From contig NZ_CP034752.1 in the NCBI RefSeq assembly GCF_004295645.1, positions 1,054,001-1,118,000 of the forward strand: 64,000 nucleotides of DNA. The letters are read 5' to 3'. A model generated the notes under the pieces. The model searched no databases. It saw only the letters and a program-made list of their open reading frames with translations, and was not told the origin of the DNA. A program made the translations under genes and the position numbers. This DNA comes from Limnobaculum zhutongyuii (GTDB taxonomy: Bacteria; Pseudomonadota; Gammaproteobacteria; Enterobacterales; Enterobacteriaceae). Shown here in pieces: positions 18,321-27,649 of the stretch. The first letter of the stretch is position 1. Each line of letters opens with the position of its first letter.

Positions 18321-18365
18321 TTTGAGCGCTATACTTTTTGATTTTCCCGAAGGGAAACTACTATT

Positions 18366-20216
18366 GTGTTAAACCGTTATCCTTTATGGAAGTATCTGAT
18401 GCTGGTCTTTGTGATCGGCATCGGTTTGCTTTATGCGCTTCCTAACATTTATGGTGAGGATCCGGCGATTCAGATTACTGGGGTGCGCGGTGGCACCGCC
18501 AGTACTGCTACGTTGGGTCAGGTAGAAGATGCACTGAAGCAACAGAATATTGTTATCAAATCGGCAGCGCTGGAAGAGAATGGTTCTTTACTGGTACGGT
18601 TTGATAATACTGATGTTCAGCTACGGGCTCGGGAAATCCTGTCAGAATCGCTGGGAAATCAGTTTGTTATTGCATTAAACCTTGCTCCGGCTACACCAGC
18701 CTGGCTACAGACAATTGGCGCAGAGCCAATGAAACTGGGCCTAGACCTGCGCGGTGGTGTGCACTTCCTGATGGAAGTGGACATGGATACCGCAATGTCC
18801 AAGCTGCAAGAGCAAACGCAAGATTCTATTGAAAGTGAACTTCATACCGAAGGTATTGCTTATTCTGAAATAGTGAAAAGCAGCAACTTCGGCGTTGAGG
18901 CTCGTTTTCCTGATGCGGATACGCGTACTAAAGCGATTGATTTTCTGACGCCTCGTCACCGCGATCTGATTATTACTCCGGGTTCCAACAACAGCTTTAC
19001 CACCCAGATGACCGCAGAACGTTTAAGTGAAGCACGCGAATATGCGGTTCAGCAAAACGTTAACATTCTGCGTAACCGGGTAAACCAGCTAGGTGTTGCA
19101 GAGCCAGTGGTTCAGCGTCAGGGTGCTGACCGTATCGTGGTTGAATTACCCGGTATTCAGGATACCGCCCGCGCTAAAGAGATTTTAGGTGCAACAGCGA
19201 CACTTGAGTTCCGTCTGGTAAATACCAGCATTGATGCCGCTTCGGTATTACGCGGTCGCGACCGTAGTAAATCTGAAGTGAAGTACCGCCGTGATAACTC
19301 CCCTGTGGTGTTATACAAGAAAGTGGTTCTGACCGGCGATCACATTACCGATTCTACTTCCAGCAGCGATGAGTATGGACGCCCACAGGTGAACATTTCT
19401 CTGGACAGCGCCGGTGGTAATATCATGTCTAACTTTACTAAAGACAGCATTGGCAAGAATATGGCCACGGTGTTTGTAGAGTATAAAGACAGCGGTAAGA
19501 AGGATGCTAACGGTAGATCGATTCTTGAAAAACAAGAAGAAGTGATCAACGTTGCGACCATTCAGTCTCGTCTGGGCAACAGCTTCCGCATTACCGGTAT
19601 TGATAATGCCGCTGAAGCTCGTCAGCTTTCACTGCTACTGCGCGCGGGTGCACTGATCGCGCCAATTCAGATTGTTGAAGAGCGTACTATTGGTCCATCA
19701 ATGGGGCAGCAGAATATTACTCAGGGTCTGGAAGCTTGTTTCTGGGGTCTGATGGTATCGGTGATCTTTATGCTGCTGGTGTATCGCGTATTTGGCCTGA
19801 TGGCCAGTGCGGCACTGGTGGTTAACGTTATTCTTATTGTTGGTACCATGTCGCTGTTGCCGGGGGCAACGCTAAGTATGCCGGGCATTGCCGGTATTGT
19901 ACTGACGGTAGGTATGGCGGTTGATGCTAACGTACTGATTAACGAGCGGATAAAAGAAGAGCTGAAAAATGGACGAAGTGTCCAACAGGCGATTCATGAA
20001 GGGTATAAGGGCGCATTCAGCAGTATTTTGGATGCTAACCTGACTACGCTGATTACTGCCGCGATTCTGTACGCTGTAGGTACTGGTTCGATTAAAGGCT
20101 TTGCCATTACGCTGTCTATCGGCGTATTGACTTCCATGTTCACTGCGATTGTAGGTACGCGCGCCATTGTTAACCTGGCGTACGGCGGCAAGCGTATTAC
20201 CAAGCTGTCTATTTAA
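18366..20216 (+). CDS. secD: SecD, protein-export membrane protein
   Basis: 616 aa (E. coli 615). N-terminal membrane segment (residues 9-27), a large periplasmic part with LGLDLRGGVHFLMEVDM and VNILRNRVNQLGVAEPVVQRQG, then five C-terminal membrane helices with LVVNVILIVGTMSLLPGATL and TVGMAVDANVLINERIKEEL. With SecF it uses the proton gradient to pull substrates through SecYEG on the periplasmic side. The start is GTG at 18366 (TTGTGTTAAACCG), in line with MLNRYPLWKY. It is followed by secF after 10 bases. Confidence 0.97.
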   Translation: MLNRYPLWKYLMLVFVIGIGLLYALPNIYGEDPAIQITGVRGGTASTATLGQVEDALKQQNIVIKSAALEENGSLLVRFDNTDVQLRAREILSESLGNQFVIALNLAPATPAWLQTIGAEPMKLGLDLRGGVHFLMEVDMDTAMSKLQEQTQDSIESELHTEGIAYSEIVKSSNFGVEARFPDADTRTKAIDFLTPRHRDLIITPGSNNSFTTQMTAERLSEAREYAVQQNVNILRNRVNQLGVAEPVVQRQGADRIVVELPGIQDTARAKEILGATATLEFRLVNTSIDAASVLRGRDRSKSEVKYRRDNSPVVLYKKVVLTGDHITDSTSSSDEYGRPQVNISLDSAGGNIMSNFTKDSIGKNMATVFVEYKDSGKKDANGRSILEKQEEVINVATIQSRLGNSFRITGIDNAAEARQLSLLLRAGALIAPIQIVEERTIGPSMGQQNITQGLEACFWGLMVSVIFMLLVYRVFGLMASAALVVNVILIVGTMSLLPGATLSMPGIAGIVLTVGMAVDANVLINERIKEELKNGRSVQQAIHEGYKGAFSSILDANLTTLITAAILYAVGTGSIKGFAITLSIGVLTSMFTAIVGTRAIVNLAYGGKRITKLSI

Positions 20217-20226
20217 GGAGTCTGTT

Positions 20227-21195
20227 GTGGCAGAGGAATATAAAGTAGAGCAGCTTAACCACGGTCGCAGGGTCTATGACTTCCTGCGCGTGGGTAATGC
20301 CGCTTTTGCTATTTCTATGATTCTTGTGGTTGCATCATTTGTCATCATGGGCATGAAAGGGTTTAACTGGGGCTTAGACTTCACCGGTGGTACCGTGATT
20401 GAAGTTAAATTAACCCATCCGATAGACCTGGAAAAAGTGCGTGCTGACCTGAATGCGCAGGGCTTCAAAGATCCTATCGTTCAAAACTTTGGTAGTAGCC
20501 GTGATGTTATGATTCGTATGGCACCTATCGAAGGTATGAACAGCGAAGTTCTGAGCGGCAAGATTCTGGATATCGTTCACAGCAACGCCGATGAAGGTGC
20601 AGAAGTTAAGCGTATTGAGTTTGTTGGACCAAGCGTTGGTGCCGAATTGGCACAGTCTGGTCTGATGGCGATTATCGTTTGTTTACTCTGTATCCTTATC
20701 TATGTTGGATTTCGTTTTGAATGGCGTCTGGCGGCAGGTGCAGTATTTGCACTGGCGCATGACGTGGTGATTACCTTAGGGATCATCTCGTTATTCCAGC
20801 GCGAAGTAGACCTGACTATCGTTGCAGCAATGCTGTCGATTATCGGTTACTCACTGAACGATACCATCGTAGTATTTGACCGGATGCGTGAGAACTTCCG
20901 TAAGATCCGTCGCGGTACCCCTTATGAAATTATGAACGTTTCCCTGACTCAAACACTGAGCCGGACGTTGATGACATCGGGTACCACCTTGCTGGCGGTT
21001 CTGTGTCTGTTATTCTTTGGTGGCGAGATGTTGAAAGGCTTCTCTGAATCACTGGCTATTGGTATTTTGCTGGGTACGGCATCATCCATCTGGGTAGCGG
21101 CCTATATGGCGCTGAAGATGGGCGTGAAGCGTGAACACATGTTACCAACCAAAGTGGAAAAAGAGGGCGCCGATCAGCCTTCCATGCTGCCTTAA
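20227..21195 (+). CDS. secF: SecF, protein-export membrane protein
   Basis: 322 aa (E. coli 323) from a GTG at 20227 with AAGGAG seven bases upstream; the longer frame starting at 20167 overlaps secD and is not needed. Six membrane helices; WGLDFTGGTVIEVKL in the first periplasmic part and SIIGYSLNDTIVVFDRMREN plus TLSRTLMTSGTTLLAVL in the C-terminal half are the family signatures. Partner of SecD and YajC. Last gene of the operon; a terminator follows. Confidence 0.97.
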   Translation: MAEEYKVEQLNHGRRVYDFLRVGNAAFAISMILVVASFVIMGMKGFNWGLDFTGGTVIEVKLTHPIDLEKVRADLNAQGFKDPIVQNFGSSRDVMIRMAPIEGMNSEVLSGKILDIVHSNADEGAEVKRIEFVGPSVGAELAQSGLMAIIVCLLCILIYVGFRFEWRLAAGAVFALAHDVVITLGIISLFQREVDLTIVAAMLSIIGYSLNDTIVVFDRMRENFRKIRRGTPYEIMNVSLTQTLSRTLMTSGTTLLAVLCLLFFGGEMLKGFSESLAIGILLGTASSIWVAAYMALKMGVKREHMLPTKVEKEGADQPSMLP

Positions 21196-21216
21196 TCGAT
21201 AATGATGATTGAACAG

Positions 21217-21246
21217 AAAACCCTCATAGTGATATGAGGGTTTTTT
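21217..21246. terminator. Bidirectional intrinsic terminator between secF and bioD
   Basis: Perfect 12-bp stem AAAACCCTCATA / TATGAGGGTTTT with a GTGA loop and T-runs on both strands, between the convergent secF and bioD. Confidence 0.92.
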
Positions 21247-21260
21247 ATTGCTTTGAATTT

Positions 21261-21947
21261 TTATTCAGGCAGCAGCAGCGAGCTGTCGATGTATTGCCCT
21301 AATGAAGGGAGTGATGAAAGGTTCGGCAAATAAGGGATTTCACCCAGCAATGGGGCGATGATCCGTTTTTTCAGGGTACTCATATAATCATCATAGTGAA
21401 GATAGTCTGGCTGTACGCTATTGGCTATCCAACCGCTAAAATTCACCCCGGCACTCAGCAGTGCCTGTTGAGTTAATAAAGCATGATTGATACAACCCAG
21501 CTTGATCCCTACCACCATCACCACCAGTAACTGCTCGGCGATAACCCAATCAGACAGGGAATATTGTTCATCAACAGGCGTAAACCATCCTCCGGCACCT
21601 TCAACAATCACCACCTCACTTTTTTGCTGTAAGCTGGCTAATCCGGATGACAGTAGTGATGGCTGTATTGGTTGTGATACTAAGCGGCTGGCGATATGGG
21701 GTGATGTTGGATGAAGGAATGTCACCGGATTAACCTGATGGTAGTCTAATTTTCCGGATGAATATTGCTGCAAAATCAGGGCATCCTGATTGCGTAATCC
21801 ATCTTTGGTTAGCTGACTGCCGGAGGCTACAGGTTTGTAACCAGCAACCTGATAATGACGGGCTGAAAATGACTGTAACAGCGCTCTGCTGGCGACTGTT
21901 TTTCCTGCATCCGTATCGGTGCCGGTGATAAACCAGGTATGGCTCAT
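21261..21947 (-). CDS. bioD: Dethiobiotin synthetase
   Basis: ATP-dependent carboxylation and ring closure of 7,8-diaminopelargonate to dethiobiotin. 228 aa from the ATG at 21945-21947, which has GGAGAG upstream; earlier in-frame codons overlap bioB. P-loop GTDTDAGKT at residues 7-15, substrate segment GYKPVASG, and VVIVEGAGGWFTPV. It starts 16 bp after the bioB stop, so it is the second gene of bioB-bioD. In E. coli bioF and bioC stand between these two; here they are absent. Confidence 0.96.
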   Translation of the reverse strand: MSHTWFITGTDTDAGKTVASRALLQSFSARHYQVAGYKPVASGSQLTKDGLRNQDALILQQYSSGKLDYHQVNPVTFLHPTSPHIASRLVSQPIQPSLLSSGLASLQQKSEVVIVEGAGGWFTPVDEQYSLSDWVIAEQLLVVMVVGIKLGCINHALLTQQALLSAGVNFSGWIANSVQPDYLHYDDYMSTLKKRIIAPLLGEIPYLPNLSSLPSLGQYIDSSLLLPE

Positions 21948-21963
21948 ATCATTCTCTCCGGCG

Positions 21964-23001
21964 TTATAAGGCTGCATTGTAATAAAACTCGGTGTCTGAC
22001 TCATTTAGCTGTTTAGCCATTTTTACCAATTGTTCGGTGTGGGTTTGTTCTATTTGCTGAGTTTCAGGGTTTAGTCCCAGTTTACCAAATAGCTTCAGGT
22101 CGCTGTTTTGTTCCGGGTTAGGGGTAGTGAGTAATTTACAGCCATAGAAAATGGAGTTAGCGCCTGCCATAAAGCACATAGCCTGAGTTTGCTCATTCAT
22201 CTGTTCGCGACCGGCGGACAGACGGACGTAAGAATGTGGCATCATAATGCGCGCTATCGCGATAGTGCGAATAAACTCGAAAGGATCGATATCAGGCAGG
22301 TTATCCAACGGTGTACCCGCGACTTTAACCAGCATGTTGATCGGTACACTCTCCGGCGGTTCCGGCATATTGGCTAACTGACGTAATAAACCAGCGCGGT
22401 CGGTGACTGATTCTCCCAGCCCGAGGATACCACCAGAGCAGACTTTAATACCCGCCTGACGCACATAGTCCAGCGTATTTAGCCGTTCCTGATAGCTGCG
22501 AGTGGTAATAATCTGGTCATAGTATTCCGGTGAGGTGTCCAGATTGTGGTTGTAATAATCCAGTCCGGCTTGCTTTAACCTTTCTGCCTGAGAAGGCGTC
22601 AGTGAACCTAACGTCATACAACTTTCCATTCCCAGCGCTTTTACACCACGGATCATCTGTTCCAGATAGGGCAAGTCGCGTTCATGGGGATTTTTCCATG
22701 CGGCTCCCATACAAAAGCGTCCTGAACCGGCGGCTTTTGCCTGACGAGCTGATTCCAGTACCTGTTCTACTGCCATTAATGCTTCTGTGGCCAGACCGGT
22801 TTTATAACGTGCACTTTGCGGACAGTATTTACAGTCCTCAGGACAGTTACCGGTTTTGATGGATAACAAGGTGCTGACCTGAATTTGCCGGGGATCGAAG
22901 TGCTCGCGGTGCACCTGTTGTGCGGTGAAAAGTAATTCAAGTAACGGTGTCTCAAAAAGGGCCTGGGTTTGTGCTGCGCTCCAGCGTTCAGTCTGATTCA
23001 T
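21964..23001 (-). CDS. bioB: Biotin synthase (radical SAM)
   Basis: Inserts sulfur into dethiobiotin to make biotin. 345 aa from the ATG at 22999-23001. The radical-SAM cluster motif CPEDCKYCPQSARYKTGL is present, with GAAWKNPHERDLPYL, YYNHNLDTSPEYY and NMLVKVAGTPL, including the Cys and Arg ligands expected for the [2Fe-2S] site. A longer frame to 23016 begins with TTG and lacks support. Transcribed leftward from the BirA-controlled divergent promoter shared with bioA. Confidence 0.97.
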   Translation of the reverse strand: MNQTERWSAAQTQALFETPLLELLFTAQQVHREHFDPRQIQVSTLLSIKTGNCPEDCKYCPQSARYKTGLATEALMAVEQVLESARQAKAAGSGRFCMGAAWKNPHERDLPYLEQMIRGVKALGMESCMTLGSLTPSQAERLKQAGLDYYNHNLDTSPEYYDQIITTRSYQERLNTLDYVRQAGIKVCSGGILGLGESVTDRAGLLRQLANMPEPPESVPINMLVKVAGTPLDNLPDIDPFEFIRTIAIARIMMPHSYVRLSAGREQMNEQTQAMCFMAGANSIFYGCKLLTTPNPEQNSDLKLFGKLGLNPETQQIEQTHTEQLVKMAKQLNESDTEFYYNAAL

Positions 23002-23043
23002 AGGTGGTCCGATCAATAATCTGTTGGTTTTGAAAAACTTTAA

Positions 23044-23077
23044 TTGTAAACTAATTTTATGTCAATTTAGTTTACGG
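23044..23077. promoter_or_regulatory. BirA operator of the divergent bio promoters
   Basis: TTGTAAACT (23044-23052), a 16-base spacer and AGTTTACGG (23069-23077) match the known BirA site pattern TTGTAAACC-N15/16-GGTTTACAA. It lies between bioB and bioA, where biotinyl-AMP-loaded BirA represses both directions in E. coli. Confidence 0.9.
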
Positions 23078-23087
23078 TTGTTTTTTT

Positions 23088-24374
23088 ATGTTTTCAGATA
23101 TCCAATTTGACCAGCGCCATATCTGGCACCCCTATACTTCGATGATTCAGCCATTGCCTTGTTATCCGGTAAGTTCTGCTCAGGGAGCTTCACTCTTTTT
23201 GCAGAATGGCTCTGAGTTAGTTGATGGGATGTCATCCTGGTGGGCCGCTATTCATGGTTATAACCACCCCATATTGAATCAGGCAGTCAGCCAACAGTTA
23301 GTCAAAATGGCACATGTGATGTTTGGTGGTATTACTCATCAGCCCGCTATTGAATTGTGTCGTCGCCTGATTGAAATCACTGAACCTGAACTGGAAACGG
23401 TTTTTCTGGCAGATTCCGGCTCGGTTGCCGTTGAAGTTGCAATGAAAATGGCACTGCAATACTGGCAGAGCAAGGGAGAACAGCGACATCAGTTTCTGGC
23501 TTTGCGTCACGGTTATCATGGCGACACTTTTGGGGCTATGTCGGTGTGCGATCCACACAACTCGATGCATAGCCTGTATCAGGGTTTTTTACCGCAAAAT
23601 TTGTTTGCCGATAGGTTGGATATTCCGTTTTCTGGCGAATGGCAGGAAGGGGCGATGGACTCTTTTTCCCGTTTGATGGAACAGCACCAACAAGATATTG
23701 CCGCCGTTATTCTGGAACCTATAGTGCAGGGCGCTGGAGGAATGCGTTTTTATCATCCTGAATATCTCAAACGTATACGCCAGCTCTGCGATCAATATCA
23801 GATTCTGATGATTACTGATGAAATTGCGACAGGCTTTGGTCGTACCGGCAAGCTGTTTGCCTGTCAACATGCCGGTATTTCGCCGGATATTCAGTGTGTA
23901 GGCAAGGCGCTAACCGGAGGCTATATGACGCTCTCTGCGGTGATGACAACGCGTAATGTGGCTGAAGTCATCAGTCAGGGAGAGGCTGGATGTTTTATGC
24001 ACGGTCCTACGTTTATGGCTAACCCTCTGGCCTGTGCGGTTGCCTGCGCCAGTTTAGATCTGCTGGCTGAAAATCACTGGCAGTCTCAGGTGTCCCAAAT
24101 TGCTGATGTGCTGGAACAAGGATTACGCCCACTGGAAGATTCCCCTTATGTACAGCAGGTGAGAGTACTGGGAGCGATTGGTGTGGTTGAAGTGACTAAA
24201 CCGATTGATATGGCCAGCCTGCAAAAATTCTTTGTGGCTCAGGGTGTATGGATTCGGCCATTTGGCAAACTGATCTACTTAATGCCTCCCTATATTATTC
24301 AGCCTGAACAGCTATCGTTGCTCATCGAGGCTATCCGTCACGCGGTATCCCGGCCTGACATTCTTTTTGGTTAA
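23088..24374 (+). CDS. bioA: Adenosylmethionine--8-amino-7-oxononanoate aminotransferase
   Basis: PLP enzyme that uses SAM as amino donor to turn KAPA into 7,8-diaminopelargonate. 428 aa (E. coli 429). Motifs: HIWHPYTSM near the start, GSELVDGMSSWWAAIHGYNH, ALRHGYHGDTFGAMSVCDP, ITDEIATGFGRTG and the PLP lysine in CVGKALTGGYMTLS. Divergent from bioB over the BirA operator; the biotin-transporter gene follows 24 bp later, likely in one operon. Confidence 0.97.
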   Translation: MFSDIQFDQRHIWHPYTSMIQPLPCYPVSSAQGASLFLQNGSELVDGMSSWWAAIHGYNHPILNQAVSQQLVKMAHVMFGGITHQPAIELCRRLIEITEPELETVFLADSGSVAVEVAMKMALQYWQSKGEQRHQFLALRHGYHGDTFGAMSVCDPHNSMHSLYQGFLPQNLFADRLDIPFSGEWQEGAMDSFSRLMEQHQQDIAAVILEPIVQGAGGMRFYHPEYLKRIRQLCDQYQILMITDEIATGFGRTGKLFACQHAGISPDIQCVGKALTGGYMTLSAVMTTRNVAEVISQGEAGCFMHGPTFMANPLACAVACASLDLLAENHWQSQVSQIADVLEQGLRPLEDSPYVQQVRVLGAIGVVEVTKPIDMASLQKFFVAQGVWIRPFGKLIYLMPPYIIQPEQLSLLIEAIRHAVSRPDILFG

Positions 24375-24398
24375 TTCGCTATTCACTTTGGAGTGGTC

Positions 24399-25268
24399 AT
24401 GCCGTTTTTAATTGTTACTACTGTTATCTGGTCGTTCTCATTTAGCCTGATTGGCGTTTATCTGGCGGGGCAGGTTGATCCCTGGTTCTCTATTCTGATG
24501 CGGGTTGGTTTAGCTACACTCTTGTTTGTACCGTTCATGCGTTTTAGTGGCACAAGTGTTAAAGCCTGTATCGCTTTTATGGCAGCAGGAGCATGTCAGC
24601 TGGGAATTATGTATCTGTTTTACTATCAGTCATTTCTCTATTTAACCGTGCCGGAAGTGTTGTTGTTTGGCATTACTATGCCAATTTACGTCACACTGAT
24701 TTACGATTTGCTGAAGGGGCAATCTCTGCGTTGGGGTTACCTGTTTAGCGCTTTGTTAGCGGTGCTGGGTGCTGGCGTAATTAACTTCAGTCATCCAAGA
24801 GAGAATTTCTGGTTTGGTATGTTAATCATCCAAACTGCTAACTTTTTCTTTGCGTTAGGGCAAGTTGGCTATAAGCGTGCAATGGAGCTTTATCCAATGC
24901 CTTCACGACAGAGTAGCGCATTGTTTTATTTAGGGGCGTTATGTGTGGCCATTGTGGCATGGCTATTGTTGGGGAATGTCGAACAATTACCAACCACTTC
25001 CGTGCAGTGGGGAATATTGGTCTGGTTGGGGTTGGGTGCTTCTGGCATAGGATACTTTATGTGGAATTATGGTGCCGGAAAAGTGGATGCCGGTACGCTG
25101 GCAATCATGAATAATGCCATGATACCCGTTGGCTTGATGGTGAATTTTCTTATCTGGCAGGAACAGCCTGAATGGGGAAAAACCCTGGCGGGAGGGGCCA
25201 TTATGTTGCTGTCATTATGGATCCATAAGCGCTGGGTCGTTATTGAAGATAAAATGGTGAAAGCCTGA
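24399..25268 (+). CDS. bioP: BioP/YigM-type biotin transporter (EamA/DMT family)
   Basis: A 289-residue protein with ten hydrophobic segments. It shares long blocks, from memory, with E. coli YigM (BioP), the biotin importer of the carboxylate/amino acid/amine transporter family: YLTVPEVLLFG, LRWGYLFSALLAVLGAG, FYLGALCVAIVAWLLLGN and ASGIGYFMWNYGAGKVDAG. In E. coli yigM lies elsewhere; here it directly follows bioA, which supports the assignment. ATG 24399 has TTGGAG upstream; the GTG two codons earlier overlaps that site. With bioF and bioC missing from the cluster, uptake of biotin or a precursor may matter for this organism (inference). Confidence 0.87.
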   Translation: MPFLIVTTVIWSFSFSLIGVYLAGQVDPWFSILMRVGLATLLFVPFMRFSGTSVKACIAFMAAGACQLGIMYLFYYQSFLYLTVPEVLLFGITMPIYVTLIYDLLKGQSLRWGYLFSALLAVLGAGVINFSHPRENFWFGMLIIQTANFFFALGQVGYKRAMELYPMPSRQSSALFYLGALCVAIVAWLLLGNVEQLPTTSVQWGILVWLGLGASGIGYFMWNYGAGKVDAGTLAIMNNAMIPVGLMVNFLIWQEQPEWGKTLAGGAIMLLSLWIHKRWVVIEDKMVKA

Positions 25269-25442
25269 ATATTTGGCAATCCACTTTTTTAAAACAAGAT
25301 TACTGATATATTCAACCGGTATTGATTATCATTAATTATCCGCTTTCTGGGCCTTAGCTATATCACTATTTAGCTGGGGCGTTTAAAATGGTAGATCAAT
25401 ATATGAGTATGCTTTTCCCCGGAAATATTTTCAGGAGATGTT

Positions 25443-25892
25443 ATGCATTGCCCTTTTTGTGCCGCCGTTGATACCAAAGTCATTGATTCGCGTCTGGTCG
25501 GCGATGGCTCTCAGGTACGCCGCCGCCGCCAATGTTTAGTTTGCCATGAGCGCTTTACTACGTTTGAAGTGGCAGAACTGGTAATGCCACGAGTGATTAA
25601 AAGCAATGAAATTCGCGAGCCCTTTGACGAAGAGAAATTACGTCGGGGTATGTTAAAGGCGTTGGAGAAACGGCCGGTTAATTCCGATGATATTGAGATG
25701 GCCATCAGCCATATTAAGTCTCAATTACGTGCTACTGGCGAACGCGAGGTTCTGGCATCCCTGGTGGGCAACCTGGTGATGGATGCTTTGAAAAAATTAG
25801 ATAAGGTTGCCTATATTCGTTTTGCTTCGGTTTACCGTAGTTTTGAAGATATTCGAGAATTTGGTGAAGAGATCGCCAAACTACAGGACTGA
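25443..25892 (+). CDS. nrdR: NrdR, ribonucleotide reductase repressor
   Basis: 149 aa as in E. coli. N-terminal zinc ribbon (MHCPFCAAVDTKVIDSR ... RRRQCLVCHERFTTFE), then an ATP-cone domain (MPRVIKSNEIREPFDEEKLRRG). It senses ATP/dATP and represses the nrd operons at NrdR boxes. AGGAG precedes the ATG. ribD starts 7 bases after its stop, as in the conserved nrdR-rib-nusB-thiL cluster. Confidence 0.97.
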   Translation: MHCPFCAAVDTKVIDSRLVGDGSQVRRRRQCLVCHERFTTFEVAELVMPRVIKSNEIREPFDEEKLRRGMLKALEKRPVNSDDIEMAISHIKSQLRATGEREVLASLVGNLVMDALKKLDKVAYIRFASVYRSFEDIREFGEEIAKLQD

Positions 25893-25899
25893 TTGCCCT

Positions 25900-27009
25900 A
25901 TGCAGAATGACGCAAAATATATGTCACGAGCGCTTGAGCTGGCCTGGCAAGGGCGTTTTACCACCACGCCTAATCCTAACGTTGGCTGTGTGCTGGTGCG
26001 TGATGGAGAAATCGTTGGCGAGGGATACCATCACCGGGCAGGCGAACCGCATGCTGAAGTTCATGCGTTAAGCATGGCTGGAGAAAAAGCGCGGGGAGCA
26101 ACGGCCTACGTTACGCTGGAGCCTTGCAGCCATCACGGACGTACCCCTCCTTGTGCAGATGCGCTGATTAATGCCGGGGTTAAGCGGGTGGTTGCTGCGA
26201 TGCAGGACCCTAATCCTGAAGTGGCTGGTCGTGGCCTGTATCGCTTACAGCAGGCAGGAATTGACGTTGAACATGGTGTGATGATGACAGAAGCCGAAGC
26301 GGTTAATCGCGGTTTCTTTAAACGCATGCGCACCGGTTTTCCTTATCTTCAGCTTAAGCTGGCGGCTTCGCTGGATGGCAAAACGGCCATGGCTTCAGGT
26401 GAAAGTCAGTGGATCACCTCGGTAGATTCCCGTCGCGATGTTCAGCAGTTCAGAGCACAGAGTTCAGCTATATTAAGCACCAGCGCTACAGTGCTGGCCG
26501 ATAACCCATCGTTAAATGTGCGTTGGGAAGAGCTGGACCGTCAAACTCACGATATTTACCCTAAAAGCTTATTGCGTCAGCCTATCAGAGTGATTCTGGA
26601 CAGTCAGAATCGTTTAACGCCGGATCTCAAACTGTTTTCACTACCTGGTGATATCTGGTTAGTGCGTACCCACAAAGGCGATGAAGTCTGGCCTGATAAC
26701 GTTGAACAGCTTATTGTTCCTGCTTATCAGGGAGGAATCGATCTGGTTGTGTTGATGATGCAACTGGGACGTCGTCAGATAAATACTGTCTGGACTGAAG
26801 CAGGGCCAACCATTGCCGGTGCTTTATTACAGGCGGGTGTAGTGGATGAGCTGGTATTATACCTGGCCCCTAAACTGCTGGGCGATGATGCCCATGGGTT
26901 ATGTAAACTTCCCGGCCTCAGCCAACTGTCTCAGGCACCTGAATTTAGAATACAGCATGTGCAGCAGGTCGGTGAGGACTTACGTTTATGCCTTGTGCCT
27001 CGCAGTTAG
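25900..27009 (+). CDS. ribD: RibD, bifunctional riboflavin deaminase-reductase
   Basis: 369 aa (E. coli 367). The N-terminal deaminase has the zinc motif PHAEVHAL and PCSHHGRTPPCADAL. The C-terminal reductase has LKLAASLDGKTAMASGESQWI and TVWTEAGPTIAGALL. It converts the pyrimidine product of GTP cyclohydrolase II to the ribitylamino form used by RibH. Start ATG 25900 fits the family; the longer frame runs into nrdR. Confidence 0.97.
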   Translation: MQNDAKYMSRALELAWQGRFTTTPNPNVGCVLVRDGEIVGEGYHHRAGEPHAEVHALSMAGEKARGATAYVTLEPCSHHGRTPPCADALINAGVKRVVAAMQDPNPEVAGRGLYRLQQAGIDVEHGVMMTEAEAVNRGFFKRMRTGFPYLQLKLAASLDGKTAMASGESQWITSVDSRRDVQQFRAQSSAILSTSATVLADNPSLNVRWEELDRQTHDIYPKSLLRQPIRVILDSQNRLTPDLKLFSLPGDIWLVRTHKGDEVWPDNVEQLIVPAYQGGIDLVVLMMQLGRRQINTVWTEAGPTIAGALLQAGVVDELVLYLAPKLLGDDAHGLCKLPGLSQLSQAPEFRIQHVQQVGEDLRLCLVPRS

Positions 27010-27119
27010 TTGCAGTAATTGTGCGCAGATAGCAAATCCGCAGCGCCACAACTGAAAGAATATGATAGAATCCGCCCCCTTGTCGGGTTATTGAATCAAG
27101 AAACCAAGGATATACTTTT

Positions 27120-27590
27120 ATGAACGTTATCGAAGGTATTGTTGCAGCACCACAAGCCCGTGTTGCCATTGCTATTGCTCGTTTTAACAATTTTATTAAC
27201 GATAGTCTGCTGGAAGGGGCTATTGATGCATTAAAACGTATTGGTCAGGTTTCTGATTCAAATATCACTGTTGTTTGGGTACCGGGTGCTTATGAATTGC
27301 CTTTAGCGGTTCGCACTCTGGCAGATACCGGTCGTTATGATGCGGTTATTGCGCTGGGTACTGTTATTCGCGGTGGTACTGCACACTTTGAGTATGTTGC
27401 TGGTGAATGTAGCTCTGGTTTATCCAGCGTTGCCATGGAGAGCCAAATTCCGGTTTCTTTCGGCGTACTGACAACAGAAAATATTGAACAGGCTATCGAA
27501 CGTGCCGGGACCAAAGCCGGTAACAAAGGTGCCGAAGCGGCCATGACCGCACTGGAAATGATTAATGTAATTAAGGCAATCAAAGCGTAA
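27120..27590 (+). CDS. ribH: 6,7-dimethyl-8-ribityllumazine synthase
   Basis: 156 aa, as in E. coli (gene also called ribE). Builds lumazine from the ribitylamino-uracil and dihydroxybutanone phosphate; the enzyme forms a 60-mer shell. Motifs: ARFNNFINDSLLEGA, WVPGAYELPLAV, ALGTVIRGGTAHFEYV and SFGVLTTENIEQA. The 110-bp gap after ribD holds a promoter-like TATGATAGAAT near 27060, so it may have its own promoter. Confidence 0.97.
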   Translation: MNVIEGIVAAPQARVAIAIARFNNFINDSLLEGAIDALKRIGQVSDSNITVVWVPGAYELPLAVRTLADTGRYDAVIALGTVIRGGTAHFEYVAGECSSGLSSVAMESQIPVSFGVLTTENIEQAIERAGTKAGNKGAEAAMTALEMINVIKAIKA

Positions 27591-27649
27591 GCATGGGTTA
27601 CACCCAGCTGTAAACATTGATTGTCTGACTAAGATTTGAGGGAAACCCT

